DNA of 64,000 bases. Source: Atherix ibis. Lineage: Eukaryota > Arthropoda > Insecta > Diptera > Athericidae. Below, in pieces: positions 14,791 through 28,706 of the stretch (positions within the stretch are counted from its first letter, which is position 1; the number at the start of each line of letters is the position of its first letter). The notes beneath the pieces are model-generated. The model searched no databases. It had not been told where the DNA came from and saw only the letters and a list, made by a program, of their open reading frames with translations. The stretch spans positions 124,001 through 188,000 of the forward strand of contig CATQJD010000111.1 in assembly GCA_958298945.1 (NCBI GenBank). The letters run 5' to 3'. The position numbers and the translations under genes were made by a program.

Positions 14791-17310
14791 TAAACATACT
14801 CCTTCATATTCCTCTTAAACACACTACTTCATATTCCTCTTAAACATTCTACTGCATATTCCTCTTAAATATACTACTTCATATTCTTCTTTAACATACT
14901 ACTTCATATTCCTCTTAAACATACTACTTCATATTCCTCTTAAACATAATAATTCATATTCCTCTTAAACATACTACTTCATATTCCTTTTAAACGTACT
15001 ACTTCATATTCCTCTTAAACATACTACTTCGTATTAATCTTAAACATACTACTTCATATTCCTCTTAAACATACTACTTCATATGCCTCTTACACATACT
15101 ACTTCATATTCCTCTTAAACATAATACTTCATATTCCTCTTAAACATACTACTTCATATTCTTCTTAAACATACTACTTCATATTCTTCTAAAACATACT
15201 ACTTCATATTTCTCTTAAACATACTACTTCATATGCCTCTTAAACATACTACTTCATATTCCTCTTAAACTAAAACCTTCATATTCCTCTTAAACATACT
15301 ACTTCATATTCCTCTTAAACATACTACTTCATATTCCTCTTAAACATACTACTTCATATTCCTCTTAAACATAATACTTCATATTCCTCTTAAACATACT
15401 ACTTCATATTCCTTTTAAACATACTACTTCATATAACTCTTAAACATACTACTTCATATTCCTCTTAAACATACTACTTCATAATCCTCTTAAACATACT
15501 ACTTCATATTCCTCTTAAACATACTACTTCATATTACTCTTAAACATACTACTTCATATTCCTCTTAAACATACTACTTAGTATTCCTCTCAAATATACT
15601 ACTTAATATTCCTCTTAAACATACTACTTCATATTCCTCTTAAACATACTACTTCATATTACCCTTAAACATACTACTTCATATTCCTCTTAAATATTCT
15701 ACTTCATATTTCTCTTAAACATACTACTTTATATTCCTCTTAAATATACTACTTCATATTCCTCGTAAATATACTACGGCATATTCCTCTTAAACATACT
15801 ACTTCACATTCCTCTTAAACATACTACTTCATATTCATCTTAAACATAATACTTAATATTCCTCTTAAATATACTACTTCATATTCCTCTTAAACATACT
15901 ACTTCATATTCCTCTTAAACATACTACTTCATATTCCTCTTAAACATACTACTTCATATTCCTCTTAAACATACTACTTCATATTCCCTTTAAACATACT
16001 ACTTCATATTATTCTTAAATATACTACTTCATATTCCTCTTAAATATACTACTACCTATTCCTCTTAAATATACTACTTCACATTCCTCTTAAACATACT
16101 ACTTCATATTCCTCTTAAACATACTACTTCATATTCCTCTTAAATATACTACTTCATATTCCTCTTAAACATACTACTACATATTCCTCTTAAACATACT
16201 ACTCATATTCCTCTTAAATATACTACTTCATATTCCTCTTAAACATACTACTTCATATTCCTTTCAAATATATTACTTCATATTCCTCTTAAACATACTA
16301 CTTCATATTCCTCTTATACTACTTCATATTCCTCTTAAACATACTACTTTATATTCTTCTTAAATATACTACTTCATATTCCTTTTAAAAATACTACTTC
16401 ATATTCCTCTTAAACATACTACTTCATATTCCTCTTAAACATACCACTTCATATTCCTCTTAAACATACTACTTCATATTCCTCTTAAACATTCTACTGC
16501 ATATTCCTCTTAAACATACTACTTCATATTCCTCTTAAACATACTACTTCATATTACCCTTAAACATAGTACTTCATATCCCTCTTAAACATATTACTTC
16601 ATATTCTTCTTAAATATAGTACTTCATATTCTTCTTAAACATACTACTTCATATTCCTCTTAAACATACTACTTCATATTCCTCTTAAACATACTACTTC
16701 ATATTCCTCTTAAACATACTACTTCATATTCCTCTTAAACATACTACTTCATATTCCTCTTAAACATACTACATAATATTCTTCTTAAATATACTACTTC
16801 ATATTCCTCTTAAACATACTCCTTCATATTCCTCTTTAACATACTAATTCATATTCCTCTTAAACATTCTACTGCATATTCCTCTTAAATATACTACTTC
16901 ATATTCCTCTTTAACATACTACTTCATATTCCTCTTAAGCATACTACTTCATATTCCTCTTCAACATATTACTTCATATTCCTCTTAAATATACTACTTC
17001 ATATTTTTCTTAAACATACTACTTCATATTCCTCTTAAACATACTACTTCATATTCCTCTTAAACATACTACTTCATATTCCTCTTAAACATATTACTTC
17101 ATATTCCTCTTAAATATACTACTTCATATTTTTCTTAAACATACTACTTCATATTCCTCTTAAACATACTACTTCATATTCCTCTTAAACATACTACTTC
17201 ATATTCCTCTTAAACATACTACTTCATATTCCTCTTAAACATACTACTTCATATTCCTCTTAAACATATAATATAATATTCTTCTTAAATATACTACTTC
17301 ATATTCCTCT
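14791..17310 (+). repeat. Left higher-order repeat, copy A (about 2.52 kb)
   Basis: This is the first of three tandem copies of a 2.4-2.6 kb unit. Ordered markers are ACTCCTTC plus ACACAC (14791), ATAATAATTC (about 14947), GTATTAATC (about 15031), TATGCCTCTTACACA (about 15082), ACTAAAACC (15269), AGTATTCCTCTC (about 15580), TACTCAT (16200), the 21-bp monomer (16313) and ACATAATATTC (about 16770). Copies A and B share AAACGTACTAC and TCGTATTAATC, which copy C lacks, so A and B are each other's closest relatives. Copy A is two monomers shorter than B around 14.9 kb. Confidence 0.85.
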
Positions 17311-19886
17311 TAAACATACTCCTTCATATTCCTCTTAAACACACTACTTCATATTCCTCTTAAACATTCTACTGCATATTCCTCTTAAATATACTACTTC
17401 ATATTCTTCTTTAACATACTACTTCATATTCCTCTTAAACATACTACTTCATATTCCTCTTAAACATACCACTTCATATTCCTCTTAAACATACTACTTC
17501 ATATTCCTCTTAAACATAATAATTCATATTCCTCTTAAACATACTACTTCATATTCCTTTTAAACGTACTACTTCATATTCCTCTTAAACATACTACTTC
17601 GTATTAATCTTAAACATACTACTTCATATTCCTCTTAAACATACTACTTCATATGCCTCTTACACATACTACTTCATATTCCTCTTAAACATAATACTTC
17701 ATATTCCTCTTAAACATACTACTTCATATTCTTCTTAAACATACTACTTCATATTCTTCTAAAACATACTACTTCATATTTCTCTTAAACATACTACTTC
17801 ATATGCCTCTTAAACATACTACTTCATATTCCTCTTAAACTAAAACCTTCATATTCCTCTTAAACATACTACTTCATATTCCTCTTAAACATACTATTTC
17901 ATATTCCTCTTAAACATACTACTTCATATTCCTCTTAAACATAATACTTCATATTCCTCTTAAACATACTACTTCATATTCCTTTTAAACATACTACTTC
18001 ATATAACTCTTAAACATACTACTTCATATTCCTCTTAAACATACTACTTCATAATCCTCTTAAACATACTACTTCATATTCCTCTTAAACATACTACTTC
18101 ATATTACTCTTAAACATACTACTTCATATTCCTCTTAAACATACTACTTAGTATTCCTCTCAAATATACTACTTAATATTCCTCTTAAACATATACGTAC
18201 TACTTCATATTCCTCTTAAACATACTACTTCATATTACCCTTAAACATACTACTTCATATTCCTCTTAAATATTCTACTTCATATTTCTCTTAAACATAC
18301 TACTTTATATTCCTCTTAAATATACTACTTCATATTCCTCGTAAATATACTACGGCATATTCCTCTTAAACATACTACTTCACATTCCTCTTAAACATAC
18401 TACTTCATATTCATCTTAAACATAATACTTAATATTCCTCTTAAATATACTACTTCATATTCCTCTTAAACATACTACTTCATATTCCTCTTAAACATAC
18501 TACTTCATATTCCTCTTAAACATACTACTTCATATTCCTCTTAAACATACTACTTCATATTCCCTTTAAACATACTACTTCATATTATTCTTAAATATAC
18601 TACTTCATATTCCTCTTAAATATACTACTACCTATTCCTCTTAAATATACTACTTCACATTCCTCTTAAACATACTACTTCATATTCCTCTTAAACATAC
18701 TACTTCATATTCCTCTTAAATATACTACTTCATATTCCTCTTAAACATACTACTACATATTCCTCTTAAACATACTACTCATATTCCTCTTAAATATACT
18801 ACTTCATATTCCTCTTAAACATACTACTTCATATTCCTTTCAAATATATTACTTCATATTCCTCTTAAACATACTACTTCATATTCCTCTTATACTACTT
18901 CATATTCCTCTTAAACATACTACTTTATATTCTTCTTAAATATACTACTTCATATTCCTTTTAAAAATACTACTTCATATTCCTCTTAAACATACTACTT
19001 CATATTCCTCTTAAACATACCACTTCATATTCCTCTTAAACATACTACTTCATATTCCTCTTAAACATTCTACTGCATATTCCTCTTAAACATACTACTT
19101 CATATTCCTCTTAAACATACTACTTCATATTACCCTTAAACATAGTACTTCATATCCCTCTTAAACATATTACTTCATATTCTTCTTAAATATAGTACTT
19201 CATATTCTTCTTAAACATACTACTTCATATTCCTCTTAAACATACTACTTCATATTCCTCTTAAACATACTACTTCATATTCCTCTTAAACATACTACTT
19301 CATATTCCTCTTAAACATACTACTTCATATTCCTCTTAAACATACTACATAATATTCTTCTTAAATATACTACTTCATATTCCTCTTAAACATACTCCTT
19401 CATATTCCTCTTTAACATACTAATTCATATTCCTCTTAAACATTCTACTGCATATTCCTCTTAAATATACTACTTCATATTCCTCTTTAACATACTACTT
19501 CATATTCCTCTTAAGCATACTACTTCATATTCCTCTTCAACATATTACTTCATATTCCTCTTAAATATACTACTTCATATTTTTCTTAAACATACTACTT
19601 CATATTCCTCTTAAACATACTACTTCATATTCCTCTTAAACATACTACTTCATATTCCTCTTAAACATATTACTTCATATTCCTCTTAAATATACTACTT
19701 CATATTTTTCTTAAACATACTACTTCATATTCCTCTTAAACATACTACTTCATATTCCTCTTAAACATACTACTTCATATTCCTCTTAAACATACTACTT
19801 CATATTCCTCTTAAACATACTACTTCATATTCCTCTTAAACATATAATATAATATTCTTCTTAAATATACTACTTCATATTCCTCT
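17311..19886 (+). repeat. Left higher-order repeat, copy B (2.58 kb)
   Basis: Copy B follows the same marker order as copy A: ACTAAAACC at 17839 (2,570 bp after copy A), TACTCAT at 18776 and the 21-bp monomer at 18889 (both 2,576 bp after A). The extra 6 bp is an ATACGT insertion near 18193. The 2,570-bp period equals 103 monomers of 25 bp minus 5 bp, exactly accounted for by one 21-bp and one 24-bp monomer. Confidence 0.85.
18193..18198 (+). repeat. 6-bp insertion private to copy B
   Basis: The monomer reads AAACATATACGTACTACTTC instead of AAACATACTACTTC. Copies A (about 15620) and C (about 20590) have the normal form, so the insertion arose after the A/B duplication. It also makes one of the rare CpG sites in the array. 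Confidence 0.8.
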
Positions 19887-21915
19887 TAAACATACTCCTT
19901 CATATTCCTCTTAAACACACTACTTCATATTCCTCTTAAACATTCTACTGCATATTCCTCTTAAATATACTACTTCATATTCTTCTTTAACATACTACTT
20001 CATATTCCTCTTAAACATACTACTTCATATTCCTCTTAAACATACCACTTCATATTCCTCTTAAATATACTACTTCATATTCCTCTTAAACATACTACTT
20101 CATATTCCTCTTAAACATAATAATTCATATTCCTCTGAAACATACTACTTCATATTCCTTTTAAACATACTACTTCATATTCCTCTTAAACATACTACTT
20201 CATATTAATCTTAAACATACAACTTCATATTCCTCTTAAACATACTACTTCATATGCCTCTTACACATACTACTTCATATTCCTCTTAAACATAATACTT
20301 CATATTCCTCTTAAACATACTACTTCATATTCTTCTTAAACATACTACTTCATATTCCTCTAAAACATATTACTTCATATTTCTCTTAAACATACTACTT
20401 CATATGCCTCTTAAACATACTACTTCATATTCCTCTTAAACTAAAACCTTCATATTCCTCTTAAACATACTACTTCATATTCCTCTTAAACATACTACTT
20501 CATATTCCTCTTAAACATACTACTTCATATTCCTCTTAAACATACCACTTAGTATTCCTCTCAAATATACTACTTAATATTCCTCTTAAACATACTACTT
20601 CATATTCCTCTTAAACATACTACTTCATATTACCCTTAAACATACTACTTCATATTCCTCTTAAATATTCTACTTCATATTTCTCTTAAACATACTACTT
20701 TATATTCCTCTTAAATATACTACTTCATGTTCCTCGTAAATATACTACTGCATATTCCTCTTAAACATACTACTTCATATTCCTCTTGAACATACTACTT
20801 CATATTCATCTTAAACATAATACTTAATATTCCTCTTAAATATACTACTTCATATTCCTCTTAAACATACTACTTCATATTCCTCTTAAACATACTACTT
20901 CATATTCCTCTTAAACATACTACTTCATATTCCTCTTAAACATACTACTTCATATTCCCTTTAAACATACTACTTCATATTATTCTTAAATATACTACTT
21001 CATATTCCTCTTAAATATACTACTACCTATTCCTCTTAAATATACTACTTCATATTCCTCTTAAACATACTATTTCATAATCCTCTTAAACATACTACTT
21101 CATATTCCTCTTAAATATACTACTTCATATTCCTCTTAAACATACTACTACATATTCCTCTTAAACATACTACTCATATTCCTCTTAAATATACTACTTC
21201 ATATTCCTCTTAAACATACTACTTCATATTCCTTTTAAATATATTACTTCATATTCCTCTTAAACATACTACTTCATATTCCTCTTATACTACTTCATAT
21301 TCCTCTTAAACATACTACTTTATATTCTTCTTAAATATACTACTTCATATTCCTTTTAAAAATACTACTTCATATTCCTCTTAAACATACTACTTCATAT
21401 TCCTCTTAAACATACCACTTCATATTCCTCTTAAACATACTACTTCATATTCCTCTTAAACATTCTACTGCATATTCCTCTTAAACATACTACTTCATAT
21501 TCCTCTTAAACATACTACTTCATATTACCCTTAAACATAGTACTTCATATCCCTCTTAAACATATTACTTCATATTCTTTTTAAATATAGTACTTCATAT
21601 TCTTCTTAAACATACTACTTCATATTCCTCTTAAACATACTACTTCATATTCCTCTTAAACATACTACTTCATATTCCTCTTAAACATACTACTTCATAT
21701 TCCTCTTAAACATACTACATGATATTCTTCTTAAATATACTACTTCATATTCCTCTTAAACATACTCCTTCATATTCCTCTTTAACATACTTATTCATAT
21801 GCCTCTTAAACATTCTACTGCATATTCCTCTTAAATATTCTACTTCATATTCCTCTTTAACATACTACTTCATATTCCTCTTAAGCATACTACTTCATAT
21901 TCCTCTTCAACATAC
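19887..21915 (+). repeat. Left higher-order repeat, copy C (partial)
   Basis: Copy C keeps the marker order (ACTAAAACC at 20440, TACTCAT at 21171, 21-bp monomer at 21284) but lacks eight monomers (200 bp) that carry the ATATAACTC and CATAATCCTC variants in A and B. The spacing from B therefore falls from 2,601 to 2,395 bp. It keeps the CATATTAATC form where A and B have CGTATTAATC. Similarity to A and B fades after about 21915. A chance 71-codon reading frame at 21719-21934 is not a gene. Confidence 0.8.
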
Positions 21916-23034
21916 TACTTTATATTCCTCTTAAATATACTACTTCATATTCCTTTTAAATATACTACTTCATATTACTCTTAAACATACTACTTCATAT
22001 TCCTCTTAAACATACTACTTCATATTCCTCTTAAACATACTACTTCATATAACTCTTAAACATACTACTTCATATTCCTCTTAAACATACTACTTCATAT
22101 TCCTCTTAAATATACTACTTTATATTCCTTTTAAATATATTACTTCATATTCCTGTTAAACATTCTACTTAATATTCCTCTTATACTACTTCATATTCCT
22201 CTTAAACATACTACTTTATATTTTTCTTAAATATACTACTTCATATTCCTTTTAAATATACTACTTCATATTCCTCTTAAACATACTACTTCATATTTCT
22301 CTTAAACATACCACTTCATATTCCTCTTAAACATACTACTTCATATTCCTCTTAAACATTCTACTGCATATTCCTCTTAAACATACTACTTCATATTCCT
22401 CTTAAACATACTACTTCATATTACCCTTAAACATAGTACTTCATATTCCTCTTAAACATATAACTTCATATTCTTCTTAAATATAGTACTTCATATTCTT
22501 CTTAAACATACTACTTCATATTCCTCTTAAACATACTACTTCAAATTCCTCTTAAACATACTACTTCATATTCCTCTTAAACATAATACTTCATATTCCT
22601 CTTAAACATACTACTTCATATTCCTCTTAAAAATACTACTTCATATTCCTCTTAAACATACTACTTCATATTCCTCTTAAACATACTACTTCATATTAAT
22701 CTTAAACATACTACTTCATATTCCTCTTAAACATACTACTTCATATTCCTCTTAAACATTCTCCTTCATATTCCTCTCTAACATACTAATTCATATTCCT
22801 CTTAAACATTCTACTGCATATTCCTCTTAAATATACTACTTCATATTCCTCTTTAACATACTACTTCATATTCCTCTTAAGCATACTACTTCATATTCCT
22901 CTTCAACATACTACTTTATATTCCTCTTAAATATACTACTTCATATTCCTTTTAAATATACTACTTCATATTACTCTTAAGCATACTACTTCATATTCCT
23001 CTTAAACATACTACTTCATATTCCTCTTAAACAT

Positions 23035-23280
23035 ACTACTTCATATAACTCTTAAACATACTACTTCATATTCCTCTTAAACATACTACTTCATATTCCT
23101 CTTAAATATACTACTTTATATTCCTTTTAAATATATTACTTCATATTCCTCTTAAACATTCTACTTAATATTCCTCTTATACTACTTCATATTCCTCTTA
23201 AACATACTACTTTATATTTTTCTTAAATATACTACTTCATATTCCTTTTAAATATACTACTTCATATTCCTCTTAAACAT
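23035..23280 (+). repeat. 246-bp tandem duplication, copy 1
   Basis: The block from ATAACTC (about 23046) through the 21-bp monomer at 23176 repeats immediately after itself with a period of 246 bp. That is nine 25-bp monomers plus one 21-bp monomer. I saw one substitution between the copies (TTCCTC against TTTCTC after the 21-bp monomer). Confidence 0.8.
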
Positions 23281-23520
23281 ACTACTTCATATAACTCTTA
23301 AACATACTACTTCATATTCCTCTTAAACATACTACTTCATATTCCTCTTAAATATACTACTTTATATTCCTTTTAAATATATTACTTCATATTCCTCTTA
23401 AACATTCTACTTAATATTCCTCTTATACTACTTCATATTTCTCTTAAACATACTACTTTATATTTTTCTTAAATATACTACTTCATATTCCTTTTAAATA
23501 TACTACTTCATATTCCTCTT
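23281..23520 (+). repeat. 246-bp tandem duplication, copy 2
   Basis: This is the second copy, with the 21-bp monomer at 23422. Identity to copy 1 ends near 23520, where the array switches to a TTAAATAT monomer and the 21.2-kb block type. Confidence 0.8.
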
Positions 23521-26500
23521 AAATATACTACTTCATATTCCTCTTAAACATACTACTTCATATTCCTTTTAAATATATTACTTCATATTCCTCTTAAACA
23601 TACTACTTCATATTCCTCTTATACTACTTCATATTCCTCTTAAACATACTACTTTATATTCTTCTTAAATATACTACTTCATATTCCTTTTAAAAATACT
23701 ACTTCATATTCCTCTTAAACATACTACTTCATATTCCTCTTAAACATACCACTTCATATTCCTCTTAAACATACTACTTCATATTCCTCTTAAACATTCT
23801 ACTGCATATTCCTCTTAAACATACTACTTCATATTCCTCTTAAACATACTACTTCATATTACCCTTAAACAAAGTACTACATATCCCTCTTAAACATATT
23901 ACTTCATATTCTTCTTAAATATAGTACTTCATATTCTTCTTAAACATACTACTTCATATTCCTCTTAAACATACTACTTCATATTCCTCTTAAACATACT
24001 ACTTCATATTCCTCTTAAACATACTACTTCATATTCCTCTTAAACATACAACTTCATATTCCTCTTAAACATACTACATAATATTCTTCTTAAATATACT
24101 ACTTCATATTCCTCTTAAACATACTCCTTCATATTCCTCTTTAACATACTAATTCACATTCCTCTTAAACATTCTACTGCATATTCCTCTTAAATATATT
24201 ACTTCATATTCTTCTTAAATATAGTACTTCATATTCTTCTTAAACATACTACTTCATATTCCTCTTAAACATACTACTTCAAATTCCTCTTAAACATACT
24301 ACTTCATATTCCTCTTAAACATAATACTTCATATTCGTCTTAAACATACTACTTCATATTCCTCTTAAAAATACTACTTCATATTCCTCTTAAACATACT
24401 ACTTCATATTCCTCTTAAACATACTACTTCATATTAATCTTAAACATACTACTTCATATTCCTCTTAAACATACTACTTCATATTCCTCTTAAACATACT
24501 CCTTCATATTCCTCTTTAACATACTAATTCACATTCCTCTTAAACATTCTACTGCATATTCCTCTTAAATATACTACTTCATATTCCTCTTTAACATACT
24601 ACTTCATATTCCTCTTAAGCATACTACTTCATATTCCTCTTCAACATACTACTTTATATTCCTCTTAAATATACTACTTCATATTCCTTTTAAATATACT
24701 ACTTCATATTACTCTTAAACATACTACTTCATATTCCTCTTAAACATACTACTTCATATTCCTCTTAAACATACTACTTCATATAACTCTTAAACATACT
24801 ACTTCATATTCCTCTTAAACATACTACTTCATATTCCTCTTATATATACTACTTTATATTCCTTTTAAATATATTACTTCATATTCCTCTTAAACATTCT
24901 ACTTAATATTCCTCTTATACTACTTAATATTCTTCTTAAACATACTACTTTATATTTTTCTTAAATATACTACTTCATATTCCTTTTAAATATACTACTT
25001 CATATTCCTCTTAAACATACTACTTCATATTCCTCTTAAACATACCACTTCATATTCCTCTTAAACATACTACTTCATATTCCTCTTAAACATTCTACTG
25101 CATATTCCTCTTAAACATACTAATTCATATTCCTCTTAAACATACTACTTCATATTACCCTTAAACATAGTACTTCATATTCCTCTTAAACATATTACTT
25201 CATATTCTTCTTAAATATAGTACTTCATATTCTTCTTAAACATACTACTTCATATTCCTCTTAAACATACTACTTCAAATTCCTCTTAAACATACTACTT
25301 CATATTCCTCTTAAACATAATACTTCATATTCCTCTTAAACATACTACTTCATATTCCTCTTAAAAATACTTCTTCATATTCCTCTTAAACATACTACCT
25401 CATATTCCTCTTAAACATACTACCTCATATTAATCTTAAACATACTACTTCATATTCCTCTTAAACATACTACTTTATGTGCCTCTTAAACATTCTACCT
25501 ATATTCCTCTTAAACATACTACTTCATATTCCTCTTAAACATACTACTTCATATTCCTCTTAAACATACTACTTCATATTCCTCTTAAACATACAACTTC
25601 ATATTCCTCTTAAACATACTACCTATATTCCTCTTAAACATACTACTTCATATTCCTCTTAAACATACTACTTCATATTCCTCTTAAACATACTACTTCA
25701 TATTCCTCTTAAACATACAACTTCATATTCCTCTTAAACATACTACTTCATATTCCACTTAAACATACTACTTCATATTCCTCTTAATTATACTACTTCA
25801 TATTCCTCTTAAACATACTACTTCATATTCCTCTTAAACATACTACTTCATATTCCTCTTAAACATACTACTGCATATTCCTCAAAAATATACTACTTCA
25901 TATTCCTTTTAAACATATTACTTCATATTCCTCTTAAATATACTACTTCATATTCCTCTTAAATATACTACTTCATATTCCTCCTAAACATACTACTTCA
26001 TATTTCTCTTAAAAATATTACTTCATATTCCTCTTAAACATACTACTTCATATTCCTCTTAAACATACTACTTCATATTCCTCTTAAACATACTACTTCA
26101 TATTCCTTTTAAATATACTACTTCATATTACTCTTAAACATACTACTTCATATTCCTCTTAAACATACTACTTCATATTCCTCTTAAATATACTACTTCA
26201 TATTCGTCTTAAACATACTACTTCATAGATCTCTTAAACATACTACTTCATATTACTCTTAAATATACTACTTCATATAACTCTTAAACATACTACTTCA
26301 TATTCCTCTTAAACATACTACTTCATATTCCTCTTAAATATACTAATTCATATTCCCCTTAAATATACTACTTCACATTCCTCTTAAAAATACCACTTCA
26401 TATTCCTCTTAAATATACTACTTCCTATTCCTCTTAAACATACTACTTCATATTCCTCTTAAACATACTACTTCATATTCCTCTTAAACATACTAAATCA

Positions 26501-26789
26501 TATTCCTCTTAAACATTCTACTGCATATGCCTCTTAAATATACTACTTCATATTCCTGTTTAACATACTACTTCATATTCCTCTTAAACATACTACTTCA
26601 TATTCCTCTTAAACATACTCCTTCATATTCCTCTTAAATATACTACTTCATATTCCTCTTAAACATTCTACTTCATATTCCTCTTAAACATAATACTTCA
26701 TATTCCTCTTAAACATAGTACTTCATATTCCTCTTAAACATACTACTTCATATTCCTCTTAAACATACTACTTCATATTCCTCTTAAAC

Positions 26790-27290
26790 ATACTACTTCA
26801 TATTCCTCTTAAATATACTACTTCATATTCCTCTTAAACATTCTACTTCATATTCCTCTTAACCATAATACTTCATATTCCTCTTAAACATTGTACTTCA
26901 TATTCCTCTTAAACATAATACTTCATATTCCTCTTAAACATACTACTTTATATTCTTCTTAAATATACTATTTCATATTTCTTTTTAATATACTACTTCA
27001 TATTCCTCATAAACTTACTACTTCATATTCCTCTTAAACATACTACTTCATATTCCTCTTAAATATACTACTTCATATTCCTCTTAAACATTCTACTTCA
27101 TATTCCTCTTAACCATAATACTTTATATTCCTCTTAAACATTGTACTTCATATTCCTCTTAAACATACTACTTCATATTCCTCTTAAATATACTACTTCA
27201 TATTCCTCTTAAACATTCTACTTCATATTTCTCTTAAACATAATACTTCATATTCCTCTTAAACATACTACTTTATATTCTTCTTAAATA
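26790..27290 (+). repeat. 250-bp (ten-monomer) local duplication
   Basis: TTAACCATAATAC at about 26859/27109 and AAACATTGTACTTC at about 26887/27137 are spaced exactly 250 bp apart, ten monomers. Further right, CCTCATAAACTTAC recurs at 27005/27330 (325 bp), so the second copy gained three monomers. Edges are approximate. Confidence 0.65.
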
Positions 27291-27940
27291 TACTACTTCA
27301 TATTCCTTTTAAATATACTACTTCATATTCCTCATAAACTTACTACTTCATATTCCTCTTAAACATACTACTTCATATTCCTCTTAAACATACTACTTCA
27401 TATTCCTCTTAAACATTCTACTGCATATTCCTCTAAACATACTACTTCATATTCCTCTTACACATACTACTTCATATTACTCTTAAACAAAGTACTTCAT
27501 ATTCCTCTTAAACCTATTACTTCATATTCTTCTTAAATATACTACTTCATATTCTTCTTAAACATACTACTTCATATTCCTCTTAAACATACTACTTCAT
27601 ATTCCTCTTAAACATACTACTTCATATTCCTCTTAAACATACTACTTCATATTCCTCTTAAACATACTACTTCATATTCCTCTTAAACATACTACATAAT
27701 ATTCTCCTTAAATATACTACTTCATATTCCTCCTAAACATACTCCTTCATATTCCTCTTTAACATACTAATTCATATTCTACTGCATATTCTTCTTAAAT
27801 ATACTACTTCACATTCCCCTTTAACATACTACTGCATATTCCTCTTCAACATACTACTTTATATTCCTCTTAAATATACTACGTCATTTTCCTCTTAAAC
27901 ATACTACTTCATATTCCTCTTAAACATAATACTTCATATT

Positions 27941-28706
27941 CCTCTTAAAATACTACTTCATATTCCTCTTAAACATACTACTTCATGTTCCTCTTAAACA
28001 TACTACTTCATATTCCTCTTAAACATACTACTTCATATTAATCTTAAACATACTACTTCATATTCCTCTTAAACATACTACTTCATATGCCTCTTAAACA
28101 TACTACTTCATATTCCTCTTAAACATAATACTTCATATTCCTCTTAAACATACTACTTCATATTCCTCTTAAAAATACTACCTATATTCCTCTTAAACAT
28201 ACTACTTCATATTCCTCTTAAATATACTACTTCATATTCCTCTTAAACATACTACTTCATATTCCTCTTAAACATACAACTTCATATTCCTCTTAAACAT
28301 ACAACTTCATATTCCTTTTAAACATACTACTTCATATTCCTCTTAATTATACTACTTCATATTCCTCTTAAACATACTACTTCATATTCCTCTTAAACAT
28401 ACTACTTCATATTCCTCTTAAGCATACTACTTCATATTCCTCTTAAACATACTACTTCATATTCCTCTTAAACATACTACTGCATATTCCTCAAAAATAT
28501 ACTACTTCATATTCCTTTTAAACATACTACTTCATATTCCTCTTAAATATACTACTTCATATTCCTCTTAAATATACTACTTCATATTCCTCCTAAACTT
28601 ACTACTTTATATTTCTCTTAAACATACTACTTCATATTCCTCTTAAACATACTACTTCATATTCCTCTTAAACATACTACTTCATATTCCTCTTAAACAT
28701 ACTATT
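27941..28706 (+). repeat. 766-bp tandem duplication, copy 1
   Basis: CCTCTTAAAATAC at 27941/28707, TATTAATC at 28036/28802, ATATGCC at 28085/28851, TACCTAT at 28179/28945 and CCTCAAAAA at 28489/29255 all sit 766 bp apart. The period equals 31 monomers minus 9 bp, accounted for by two 1-bp deletions and one monomer 7 bp short (TACTATTCC at about 28700) at the junction. Confidence 0.85.

Larger units (their letters stand above)
2402..21180 (+). repeat. 24-bp variant monomers (TACTCAT, 1-bp deletion)
   Basis: TACTTCAT is shortened to TACTCAT at 2402, 7573, 10188, 11358, 16200, 18776 and 21171. Each lies 110 to 165 bp before a 21-bp variant monomer and after a TACTACATATTCC monomer. The pair of deletions explains why the left higher-order repeat is 5 bp short of a whole number of 25-bp monomers. 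Confidence 0.8.
770..24935 (+). repeat. 21-bp variant monomers (4-bp deletion), left-domain marker
   Basis: In these monomers CTTAAACATACTAC is shortened to CTTATACTAC, losing 4 bp. The variant begins at about 770, 2565, 3411, 7686, 8531, 10301, 11471, 12092, 14268, 16313, 18889, 21284, 22180, 23176, 23422, 23618 and 24914. I saw none to the right of about 25 kb. Its neighbours recur with it, often TTTTAAATATATTAC upstream and a TTTATATTCTTC monomer downstream. It therefore descends from one event spread by block duplication, not from repeated independent deletion. It is the best landmark for aligning the left-hand higher-order repeats. Confidence 0.85.
21916..25400 (+). repeat. Satellite with blocks repeated about 1.0-1.7 kb apart
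   Basis: No unique sequence is present. A block carrying ATAACTCTTAAAC, TTTATATTCCTTTT, TATTACTTC and a TTCTACTTAATATTCC monomer followed by the 21-bp variant occurs at about 22050-22200, 23045-23190, 23295-23440 and 24785-24930. The stretch at about 23540-24180 resembles 21.23-21.84 kb, so the region alternates two block types. Confidence 0.7.

Noticed and set aside
21719..21934. 71-codon open reading frame on the + strand
   Set aside because: It is translated satellite (repeating LLHIPLK and SYSSLTY segments). It stays open only because a few monomers have TTTAAC or TTCAAC in place of TTAAAC, which moves the TAA out of frame. The ATG comes from a single change (CATAAT to CATGAT). No ribosome site, domain or codon bias supports a gene.
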